From the NCBI GenBank assembly GCA_963556495.2, contig OY747709.1:55534400-55598399 (forward strand): a DNA stretch of 64,000 bases, read 5' to 3'. This document shows, one piece after another, positions 36,001 to 48,000 of this stretch. The notes under the pieces are model-generated. The model did no database searches. It had not been told where the DNA came from and saw only the letters and a list, made by a program, of their open reading frames with translations. The position numbers and the translations under genes were made by a program. The DNA is from Valencia hispanica. Its lineage: Eukaryota; Chordata; Actinopteri; Cyprinodontiformes; Valenciidae. Every line of letters begins with the position of its first letter. The stretch's first letter is position 1.

Positions 36001-39000
36001 CGGTCACTTCTTGAAGACAAAAGTTACATTTCCCTGCACCATGTTTCCCCTGTTTAAATAATGTATTGTTTAACCCTGTATGACCAAACCCTAATCTAGA
36101 TATAATTATTTCCTCTTTTCTGTATCATTCGTAATCATGTCGATGTGACGTGATCATTACTATGCAAATTAGACATCTAGCAACTTTCTGGGTCAACTTC
36201 AGCTACTTTCCATTGGAGACATTTGGCAACACTGCGTTCCACAGTAAGCACTCTATGCGCCCATCTTTCATGCACCGCCCAAGGAAGGGGAGCAACAACA
36301 GTGCCCCATATAGCAAAAGCAGTTAGATTGAATCGTCAATCGTGTTGTTTGTCAACTGATGACAGAGACCTAAAGATGGAGAGGTAGAAAAGAAAGCTCT
36401 CGCGGGGGGGGGCAAAACAGAAAACAGAAGATGGAGAAGGAGAAAGAGAAAGATTGCGTAGGGATAAAAATAGTTTTCAAAGTGGCTGAAAGACAGCAGG
36501 TAAGGAGAGCAACCAGTCTTGTAAATAAGGCCAAGGTGAGACCATTAGTCACTAGGGGTGGCCATAATTCAAAGTCGCAGGGATGAATAGAATATTGGTG
36601 GGGAGGGACAATATCTCTAAGGGGGTTCAGGGGTATGCTCCCCTGGAAGAACATTTTTAATATTTCTTATTTAAAAACATCAGCCTGATGCATTCTGTTA
36701 GAAACAACAAGCATCAAAGCGCACACAGCCGACATACAGGCGGAGCAGCAACTTGGCCTAATGAAACTTGTAAAGGCCTAGTGCATAACCCTCACACAAC
36801 ACACAAACCCTAACATTTGCTCAATAAATCTTCAACATGCATTAGTGTGATAGAGAACTTTAGCATGAGCTAAAACAAAATAGGCACACTTGAATAAATG
36901 TCGTGATTTAGTGGTTAGGCTGCATAAAGTACAAACTGTCAAACTAAAAAAGGAAATTACCAGCTCAACTTAACTCTCAACTCTTGCAAATCCCCTCAAG
37001 AATGGGTAGTTGTGCCCCTGAGTAGGATAGTATCTAGCAAGTCAGGAGATAGTGTGGAGATAGGGGAGATGTGGGCTGGGATGCAGAAGGAGCTTACTGT
37101 TCTTTTGATGAATCGTTGGAGGCTGTTGATTATCCATTTGTTGGAATACTGTTTCTGTTGTGGTACCGTTGGTTCCATCCGCATTGGCTTATCTGACCTT
37201 GATGTTCTCATGATGAGGGATGAAGAGGAAGCAAGAACAGATGGATTTTAATTTGTTCTTGCAGCACTGGGAAAGAACTAATTTCTCAGTTTTTTTCAAA
37301 GTATGTTCAAAAGTCCTGCACATCAGTCCATCCAATAACTTGTTTTACAGGTCATAGTCGATACATATTACAGACAGAAAGTCGTTAAAGTCATTGAAGA
37401 AATTAGATCAAAGATTTATGGATGTATATAAAGTTATGAATAAAGCTCTATTAGGGTCCTTGACATGAAATGCTATATTCTTGAAAGAGTCAAATATGCC
37501 CAGGAATAGCATTTTAGGGTTTAGTGAGTCATAATTTAATATGGCAACACCTCCATCTCTTCTATGTTTTCTGTTCTAAAAATGTGTACTTTGGAGGTGT
37601 TGACTCAATCAATATAGGTGTCTCATTATTTCCATCTCACCAGGTTTCGGTTGAAAAAAAATGTCTCAGTTGTACTCAGTGATTAGAAATGAGTTCTCTG
37701 ACAAAGATCAAATGTTTTAATCAAGCTAGTTTAAGTGGTGGGAGGGGGGGCAGACCCATTCTGACAATTAATGTGTCCAACCCCTTTCTACATCAGATGT
37801 CCGTTATACAGATAGGTGGTGTTCAGGAGGTACATCGGGTTTTAGTCCCGAGGGGCCTGGTGAAGTTAAAGTCGTGGTGTTATTTATGTTTCCAGCTTGA
37901 CTTGTTCATTCATTTTGTCAGAGAAGGTTTTGAAGAGAGAATCATTTGATGTTGATCATGAGATTCGAGAGATGTGCCAGGATTTTCAGACTTGTTTCAG
38001 CTTGTTGTCTTGTCATATTATGTCCTCTGCTAATCTCTGCAGGCTGTGTTTCAGGATCAGCGCTCGTTATTTGCTGTGCTGGGACATCCTGTCTTCTGTA
38101 TTCCAGGTCCCTCATTTATCAACTGTACGAAAGCATAGATCTGTGCGTATTTAGGAACAAATTTACGCATAGTGTGGTATGTACCATCTTGTACTTGTGT
38201 GTAGAAATGTTCCGTACGCACAGCATTTAGTGGTAGAAAGGGGGAACTGCAAAACTGAAACAGTTTTACTTTGATGTAATATTTATCTCATCAGTTTATC
38301 ACCTCCACCAAGGAGCTCATGTTGGCGTCTGTCTGTCTTTTAGCAAAATAACTAAAAAGATTATGGACGGATTTGGATTAAACTTTCAGGAAATGTTGGA
38401 AATTTGCCAAGGAATAAATGATCATATTTTGGGGGTGATCATCCCTGTGAATACCACTCTGGGGGGGTGGGGGGGTAGGGGTGAGGTGCTTAATGGAGGT
38501 CTGCGCTCTATATGTGCTTTTTTTTACTTGTCACATCAAGCTCTTCAGTTTAAAAGGATGTTGTTCCGCTTATAACTTAAAGGTTATGCAAATTGTACTG
38601 TGATAACTGGATGGTCCTGCTTATCGATGCAGCAGGTTGTCGCTGTTAGAAGTAGATCTGGCCCAGCTGTGTGCTGAAGGACGTTTTATTCTATTAAGTT
38701 TGATATCCAACCATTTTGTTTCTTTATTTCCAACAGGAACCTCTCCACTGTCCCGACCGCATTTACTGACTATGTCACTTTCTCCCAGGAACTGTTTTTT
38801 TTATTGGTTCCCCCTGAGCTGGTAGAACCAAATAAAAATGTTCAGGACTAATATAACTGATTTGCTTTGTTCAAAGAAGTTTAGTATTTCCACAGAAGTG
38901 AAAAACAGCAAATGAAATGATTCAACGAACCGCTGATAACAGAGGACAAAAACTATCTGTGGTAAAATGAATTTTTATTAACTATTTTCATAAAGTCTGT

Positions 39001-42000
39001 TCATCATGACTCTTTTTTTGCCCCACTTGTATTTCACCTCGATCTCTGTGTCAATAAAATTCCTTTTTTCGCTCTCTTGGCCGTTATTTTCTGGAAGAAC
39101 ACAAGGATTTAATGCATGTGTCAGAGAATGTGCTGTGACCAAATATGGTTAATTGAGGGCGTTTCTGTAAGGAAATTACTGTGAACGGGCCCCTAGGTAC
39201 GTACAAGTGGGATTAATTACAGCATTTTTGATAAATCAGACTTTTGACTGTTCGTAGGAACATTCTAAATTTCATTCGTAGGATAGAATATAGGACAGTT
39301 TCTACAAATATTCGATAAGTCAGTGCCCAGAGTTCACATAACAGAATATGTTAGAGTTCAGAAGTTGTGTTGTTAAGATAACGTTCATTTGCCCTGAAGA
39401 GATGTTTCCTTTCACAGAATATTTTGAAGTTATTAATAAATGTTATTGGGGTGTCAGTGCAGGCATTTTTAAGCCATATATAAGGCACGTGGATCCTGCT
39501 AAATATTTCACCTCTACCTCAAACTGTTGAGAGTGGTCTGTTGATAAAGATGTTATTGTGAGGTCCTTGGATTTTTACCATCAGTTGAGAAAAATCCTCT
39601 TTCAGGATTTCTGACTGCTTTTTAGTTAACATCTAGTGATCCTGTGTGAGTGACGAGCTTTTCCAGTTTTATGTGCTGATTTATGATTGTCAAGATTGGA
39701 GGGTTTAAATGAAGGCAACTGGACATGTCTTGTTGTCTTAAATACGTTTCGTCTCTCATCCAAGAGACTTCTTCAGAACTGAAGAAGCCTTAAGAATATC
39801 ATGTCCTGGGTGACTCAGAATGTACACCAATGAATGTCAAGATTTTTTCTGAAATGTTTCTCACCATATCATGAGTGCATCTGATAACTGGTGTTTTTCT
39901 CATTGCGAAGGTTTCCCATATTATTTATTGTGCCATCTTGAATTATTAGTACATTTGATAGTATTTCTAAGTAAACTAATGGAGGTAATATGTTGGCTTA
40001 AGTCCAGGAGCAGGACCACGCCCCAGTGCCACTTTCCCTTCAGTAATCTACACAAGCCCGTCTCACCTGGCCTAACAATCCCCTAATTATCCAGTGGTCT
40101 ATATAAACTCAGCCTGCCTAGCGCCCTGCGTCTGTCTCGTTCGCTTCGCACCTGCCAGACATCTCCGCGCTTTTCGTGCTCGCATTTTACCATGATCATC
40201 GTTTTCCAGTCTCTTGACATGGACATCCTTTCAGTCTGCGTGGATCCGTCCGCGTCGGATGATGAGCTGCTCCTCGGCGATCCTCTCCCCGCCAGCTCCT
40301 CACCTCCGCCCGTGTTGCATCAGATTTCCCGCCATGTCCAGTTTTTGTCGGTCCAGCGTGACTCCGGTCCATCCTTTTCGGCCGCGGCTTCGCCGCCCCG
40401 GCTAGCTCAGGCGGGCTCTTTTACCCCGTCTTTGACTTCCGCGTCCCGCAGTGGCCGCCCTCGCAGCCGCTCGAGCCGGCTTCCTCCTTCCTCCTTCCTC
40501 CTTCCTCCTTCCTCTTCCCCGCCCCAGGGTTTTTCACTGCGCCTCGAGGCTTCGCCTCAGAGTTCTCCCACTACCTCTTCCGGCCGCTCGGTTCAGGCTC
40601 TCCCTCCATCTCCTCCCTGCCCATGCCAGACGCCTTTGCTCCACTCCATGGCCTCGCCCGGAGCTCAATGCCCTCCCACCGCCGCTCCGGCCCGTCCTGA
40701 TATGTCAGGTTGGACCGTGGTGCGGCTCCAACGCGCACTCCGGGAAAGAAGTATTCCGTTCAGCAGCTCGGCTCCAAAATCCTTTTCAGGCTTCTTTTCC
40801 CGGATCCCTCCCCTCGCTCCTCGCCCGTTTGGAGCTTTCTGCTGGGAAACCCGCCTCTTCCCGGGGCGGATCCTTAGGCGGTGCAGTTCCTTCACCTGCC
40901 GTTTCGAGCCCGGCGCCCACAGCTCCCCCTGCTGGGAGCCAGCATTCACGTCCCCCAGCGACCGCCGCGCCTTTTTCTGATTTTGCTTCTCTCATGGCCA
41001 GTTTTTTCTCCTCTTTGTGCTCTCAGTCTGTTCCTTCCCCCCTAAGGCATTCATCCCCTCATCCATTTGTCCCTCCTTTTACCCTCCCCCTTTCCCTTTC
41101 TTCAGACGTGGCTTCAGCCCCTCCCATCCCCACGTTCCCCCCAGCTTCATTTTCTACACCTGCCCCTCCAGCTGCTCACCAGGTTACCAGTCTCACCCTA
41201 AATCATCCCTCCCGCCCCCTTTCCCCCCTGCTTCTAACTATTCTTTATCCACAGCTGTGCCCCCCTCCCGGCCTCCTTCAAGTTCAGATCCTGAATGGTA
41301 ATTACATCGATTTGGCTCACCTCCTTCAGCCCTCTCTCAGCCTCACCGGTCTGCCCAGGGAGCTGCAGACCAGCCTCGGGCCGATGCAGCTGAGCTTAGC
41401 CCTCAGCCTGCGTTCCAAGGACCTCACCCCGGCCGAGTTCGCCTTGGCCTTTTCCCTCTATAGGGACACTGTTTGCTCCGTGTTCCCCGACCGGCGGCCC
41501 GAGCTCGATGAGTACTTGTCCATCGTGCTTGATTTGCCTCTGCGGTTCGGGGGCACGGGGTTTTACCACTACCACACTCTCTTCGCTTCTCAGGCAGCGG
41601 GTTGGCTCGCCCAGTATAATTAGGGTACGTACTGGTGCTAACTGGATTCTGAGCTGTACTGCCGCATCTTCGCGGCCCGGGCTTCCTTGTCCTGCAGCCT
41701 CTGCGGCGCCCCTTCCCACCCTGCCACAGCATGCACCACTGTCGCCCCTCTTCGTTCTCGGGCCACCGCAGCTCGCGGCCAGACGGTCCCCGACCGTCTG
41801 TCAGCCGCTGCCCCTCCTCCCCCACTCATCCACAGGCCCCTTCCCAATCAGCCCAGGCCCAGCGGCCCGGCTCCCGGGGGCGTCAACAAGCGCGGTCGCC
41901 CACTGCTCTACCAGGGGGGCAGGATGGTGTGCAACAACTTTAATGACCTTGGCTGCACCATCTCCAGATGCAGGATATTGCATACCTGTTTCTTCTGTGG

Positions 42001-45000
42001 TGGCGCACACTCCAGGGGCGCCTGCCCCCATAACCCCACCTCCCGGCCAGATTGACTAGAGAGGCACCTCGCCACGCCCATCAAGGTGAGCTCCCTCATT
42101 TCTGCATTGGCTCTTCACCCGGATAGGGAGTTCGTGGATTTTTTGGTGAGGGGGTTCACCCACGGGTTCCATCCGGGCATAGATGTCCTCCCCGATTGCG
42201 TGGCCCATTGTGCTAATCTCCGGTCCGCCCTCTCAGAGCCCGACACGGTCGACTCTCTCCTCCTTAAGGAGGTCAAGGAGGGATTCATGATCGGTCCTTT
42301 ATTCCACCCCCTTTCCGGTCTTCCGGGTCAGCCCCTTGGGCATCGCCACCGGGAAGTACTCTGGCAAGAAGTGGCTGATTATGGACCTGTCAGCTCCCCA
42401 TGGTTCCTCGGTGCCAAGCATAAACAGTCTCATCCCATTCCCCAACTTCTCCATGCAGTACGCTACGGTCGACCATGCCATCAGCCTTATCCGTTTGGCG
42501 AGCCGGGGCACATGGCTCTCAAAGGCGGACATCATTAGTGCTTTTACGGTCCTCCCCCTTCACCCAGGCTTCTGGCGCTTCTTCGGGGTTCACTGGAAGG
42601 GGGCTTACTACTTTGCTATCCGACTTACCTTTGGCTGCAGAAGTAGCCCCAAGATCTTCGATTCCCTTTCTGAAGCTTTGTGCTGGGTTCTGCTTAACAC
42701 CTTCCATCTACCTTATGTTCTTCATCTCCTGGATGACTTCCTGGTCATCACCCCCAGTTCATCTCCTCCTTACTTGGGGCTTCGTGCCCTCACTGAGGCC
42801 TTCTCAGACATTGGGGTCCCTCTTTCCGAGGAAAAGACGGTGGGTCCCCTTAACTCCCTCAAGTTTCTGGGAATCGCCCTTGACTCATCCTCTCTCCAGG
42901 CATCGTTGCCACTGGAGAAGGTTCACCGGATCTCTCTGATCCTCTCTAACTTTCTGCTTACCAACTCATGCTCTAAACAACAGCTCCTGTCGCTCCTCAG
43001 TCATCTCAATCATGCCATCCGCATCATCCCTCAGGGACGGTCCTTCATATCCCACCTTCTGTCCACCGCTGCTAGTATTCCGTCTCTCCACGGCCAGCTC
43101 ATCATAGACGAGCCATGTCGGATGGAACTGCGGCTTTGGCGTGATTTTCTGTCATCTTGGAATGGCATTACTTTCTTTTATAATGATTTTATCTCTCATC
43201 CAGATGACATCCAGCTCTACACGGATGCAGCACCTTCCGCGGGCTTTGGTGGCTACTACGGCGGGAGATGGTTCGCGTCGGTCTGGACCGCAGAATTCTA
43301 TTCCCCGCCGTTCCAGTCTGCCTCCTCCGCTCTCCATGTCTACCCCATCGTGATCGCTGCCCTTCTTTGGGGGTACGAATGGTCTAAACACACTATTCTC
43401 ATTCACTCTGATAATGCTGCTGTTGTAGACATTCTAAACAAAGGTCGGTCACACTCTCCTGCTATCATGCAGTTCGTCCGCAGACTGACCCTCTTCTCAG
43501 CCCAACATCAGTTCCTGCTTCGAGCCTCTCATGTTCCAGGCTATCAAAATCGCATTGCTGACGCCCTTTCTCTTTTTTCTTTTCAGAAATTCAGATCCTT
43601 GGCACCCAATGCAGAACTCAACCCTACTCCAGTCCCTCCGTTTTCAGCCACGATCCACAACTAAATCCTCAACTTCACGACCTCACAGTCTCGTCACAGA
43701 ACTCCATCATCAACAGTCTCGCCCCCCGTACCCTCTCTGCATATCTGTCAGGCTGGAACCTCTTCAAGGCATTTCATGTAACGTAGGGTTTACCTTTTCC
43801 TTCACTAAACCCCTTATCGATTTGCCAGCTCATCACCCACCTTCACACAGTTCAAAAATTCGTGCCTCCACCATTCAGTCCTTTCTTTCTGGTACAAATT
43901 TCTTTGTTAAGCTGGCAACAGGTTTCCCCTGTTCTGCCCTCTGCCATAGCCATGTCACAATGATATTGAAAGGTCTTAAAAAACAGGAACCCTCTACAGT
44001 TATTCGCCCCTTACTGCTCACCTCCGACCTTCTCAGTCGTTGCATCCACATGCTTCGTTCCGGTTACTCGTCTAATTCCGTAAATTTAACCCTCGAGTCC
44101 ATGCTCCTGCTAGCTTACTTTGGCTTCCTGCGCTGTTCAGAGTTTGCCCCCGCTACAGTTAGATACGATCCATCAATTCATCCCTGTCTCTCAGATATAT
44201 CCATCCTCAGCCAGGACACCCTCGTCTTCACTCTCCGCAGAAGTAAAACTGACCAGCTCGGCGCATCCTTTCATATCCACCTATTCCGTTTAAATTCCAA
44301 CCTCAGCCCCTATGAACCTATCTCCAATTACGTTAGATCACGACTGTCCGCCAACGCCTCACCATTCGATCCGCTGTTCATCACAGAATCCGGTAGCCTT
44401 GCCACCAGATTCTGGTTTAACGCTCACTTTCGCCAAATCCTGTTCCGTTCAGGTATCTCCCCTGAACTCTACTCCACTCATTCCATCCGCATAGGAGCAG
44501 CCACCTCAGCTGCCCATTCAGGCATCTCAGACAACGTCGCTGGTCCTCTCCTGCTTACCGTTCCTACATCCGCAACAACTTGCATGATCTGCGCCACGCT
44601 CACGCGCGCCTTTGTTAATCTCAGTAAGCCCAACCTTGGGGGTCCTGAGCAGGAAAGACGAATTCCTCAAGACTGCACCCCCTGAGTCTTCTTCCCAGCC
44701 TCCATCGGCACTTCTCCCCAGACCATTTATCCCTTCCTCACAATAAACGTTAAAATTCAGATCTTTGATGCGTGGTCCTTGCTAGTGAAATGGAGGTAAT
44801 ATGTTGGCTTAAGTTCAGGAGCAGGACCACGCCCCAGTGCCACTTTCCCTTCAGCAATCTACACAAACCCGTCTCACCTGGCCTAACAATCCCCTAATTA
44901 TCCAGCGGTCTATATAAACTCAGCCTGCCTAGCGCCCTGCGTCTGTCTCGTTCGCTTCACACCCCTCCCAACCCAACCCACTCATGGTACCTTCTCAATC

Positions 45001-48000
45001 CATCTAATCTCCCCCTTATCCTCCCCTCATCCCTCTCCCCTACATCCCCTCATCCCCCTCCCTCTCATTCCCCTCATCCCCCTCATCCCTCTCCCTTACA
45101 TCCTTTCATGCACCGGTTTACTTGTAGTCCTTGCTTCTTCTAACACCTCTCTCTTTCAGGTTCCGTCTGGGGGGGTCCTGAGCAGGCTCGGGAAAGACGA
45201 ATTCTTCAAGACTGCACCCCCCACACTGAGTCTTCTTCCCAGCCTCCATCGGCACTTCTCCCCAGACCATTTATCCCTTCCTCACAATATACATTCAAAT
45301 TCAGATCTTTGAAGCGTGGTCCTTGCTAGTGAATTTCTTTTCCTCTTGTGAGAAAGCCCCTTGCAACTATATTCCATCTGATTCCCCTCACTGGTGCTTG
45401 GGACTGAGACATCCTTTGGAGACACAGATTCTGGACCGAGTGCTGAGAATCATTTTTTAAGCATGATTCCGGTACTGTTAATGATCTCAGATGGAATGTT
45501 TTTTCTTTTGGGTGAAACCTTCTTCAGATTTTCCTCTTCTTAGGAGGAGGGGTTGAGGAAGCATTCTTGTGCTGTAGAGCAGGCCATTCATCATCCAAGT
45601 ATGGCGTTCTCCCACTTAACCGCCTTGTTTGAGCTGAGGAAACAATGTTGTCCTTTGGCTTTTTTTGAGACTGTTGCACCAGGGGGAGAACGCTGCAATG
45701 CTGCTAGGTTGTTTCTCACAGTTCGCAAACATCTGTAAAGTCTCCTCTTTTCCTTATTCAATTTATTTCAGTTTTTTAATATAGCGCCGATTCACAACAG
45801 ATGTCATCTCAAGGCACTTAACAAGAAGTCATTTCGATACATTAATACAAATATTCCAGTCAGTTAAATTTCCTATTTAAAGAATCCCAGCAGATTGCGT
45901 CAGTCATTGGCGTGAGGTTGGGCAGACTTTCCAACCACAGCAATCCCTAATACTGAGTAAGCATGTAGCGACGGTGGAGAGGAAAAACTCCCTTTTAACA
46001 GGAAGAAACCTCCAACAGAACCAGGCTCAGTAGGAGCGGCCATCTGCCACGACCGACTGGGGGTTTGAGAAGACAGAGCAGAAACACAGAAGGAACAGAA
46101 GTTCTGATATAAGAGAACTTTCTATGTTACAGAAAGTAAAAAGTTGATAACATGACACAGTGGATGTTCAGTTACTTGGAGCATCATCCCAGTCGATGCC
46201 CCCCGTCATTGCAGCCAAGCAGGATACCAGACCATGTATATCTTCTATGGAGAAAAAAAACACTGAGCTTTGTATGTAAGAAGACGGTCTTAAATTCTAT
46301 TCTGAATTTAACAGGAAGCCAAGGAAGGGAAGCCAATGAAGGGAAGCCAAATACCGGAGAAATGTGAAATCTCTTTTTAATATTCATCAGAACTCTTGCT
46401 GCAGCATTTTGGATTAACTGAAGGCATTTAATGGCATTTTGTGGACTTCCTGATAGTAAAGAATTACAGTAGTCCTGCCTTGAGGTAACAAATGCATGGA
46501 CTAGTTTCTCAGCATCACTCCTGGACAGGATGTTTCTAATTTTAGCAATATTCCTGAGGTGAAAGAAGGAAATCCTAGAAACCTGTTTAATATGGATTTA
46601 AATGTCATGTCTTGGTCAAATATAACGCCGAGGTTTTTTACGTTATTACTGGGGGCAAATTTAATGCCATCCAGATGAAGTGATTGAATAATCAGTTTCT
46701 GTTTTAGAACTTCTGGTCCAAAGACAGCAACTTCTGTCTTGTCAGAATTTAAGAGCAAAAAGTTTAGAGTCATCCATGTTTTAATGTCTTCCAGACATGC
46801 CTGTAATCTACCTAACTGACGGGGCTGATCTGGATTTATGGATAAATATAGTTGTGTATCATCGGCAAAGCTGTGGAAATTTATCCCATGCTGTCTAATG
46901 ATTCTACCAATTGGGAGCATATAGTATATGGTGGAAAGAATTGGTCCAAGCACAGAACCCTGTGGAACTCCACAAGTAACCCTTGAGAGTGAAGACGATT
47001 TATAATTTAGATGAACAAACTGGAATCCATCAGACAAATATGATGCAAACCAGCCTAGTGCTGTTCCTTTGATCCCTGCAACATGTTCAAGCCTTTCTAA
47101 GATAATATTATGATCGACTGTGTCAAAAGCAGCACTGAGATCTAACAAAACCAGAACAGACACCAGTCCATTATCTGAGGCCATGAGAATATAATTAGTA
47201 ACCTTCACCAGTGCTGTTTCAGTGCTATGATTGTCAGGTTTTTGTGAAAGGAGGACCCAAATGCAGAGTGTCGGCTTGAGCTCTTTCTGCTCATCTTTAA
47301 TAAGGTTCAAAAACTAAAGCTCGAGAAAACACGGGACGAGGACAGGACCTGGGTTAGACGAACTCTGATGACATCTAACGAACTCAGACGACTCTGACGA
47401 CGAACCAGCGAAGACATGAGGACACAGGGGAACCCATATACACAGGGACGTAATCGGGGAAACTCAAAACAGCTGGGGGTAATCAGGACACAGAGACAGA
47501 CAAAGACAGGGACAAAAGGTCACACCGTGACATTGATGAGCTCTAAAACCTGACTGAAACTCTTCAAACAGCTCGTTACTGTTTAGATGCTCACAGACTT
47601 GATTAGCAACAATTTTCTCAAGGACTTTGGATAAGAAAGGAAGGTTAGATATAGGTCTGTAATTCACTAAGTCATCTTGATCAAGGGAAGGTTTCTTGAG
47701 TAAAGGTTTAATTACAGCTATTTTAAATTCCTGTGGTACGTATCCGTTTACTAAGGATAGATTCATCATATCCAAAATGGGGCCAGGAACCAAATGGAAC
47801 ACTACCTTAAATATTTGGTTGGGATTGGGTCCAACATACAAGTTGAAGGTTTAGATGAGGCTAATATTTTTGATAATTCCGAAAGCTCGACTGAATCAAA
47901 ACAGCCTTAGCACAAATGAGGTTCTACAGTTCTTTCCGATGCTGCCTCATTTACTGAGGTGTCAGTAATTTGGTGTTCTGCTGTGACGGGGTAAGCCGTA

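Larger units (their letters stand above)
39979..45333 (+). mobile_element. Ngaro-type tyrosine-recombinase retrotransposon
   Basis: 5.36 kb. Order: repeat A1, Gag, RT/RNase H, tyrosine recombinase, repeat B1, A2, B2. This A1-coding-B1-A2-B2 layout of split direct repeats is the Ngaro hallmark and differs from the inverted repeats of DIRS. Codon use is GC- and Pro/Ser-rich compared with the AT-rich flanks. Such elements integrate with a recombinase and not an integrase, leaving no target duplication. All coding regions carry frameshifts or stops. Confidence 0.9.
45756..47975 (-). mobile_element. L2 LINE, 5'-truncated
   Basis: 3' tail at 45756 (AATTCAATTTATTT ... ATAGCGCC), 3' untranslated part to about 46400, then ORF2 up to about 47975. 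Split by a 301-bp LTR insertion. It meets the + strand L2 head to head near 47976. Confidence 0.88.

Noticed and set aside
38105..39320. DNA transposon with inverted ends
   Set aside because: Shared words in opposite senses are short and no target-site duplication could be found, so it is only mentioned in the region note.
40451..42059. Proline/serine-rich host protein
   Set aside because: It lies between Ngaro repeats, carries SAP-like and Cys/His motifs of Gag, and precedes RT and recombinase.
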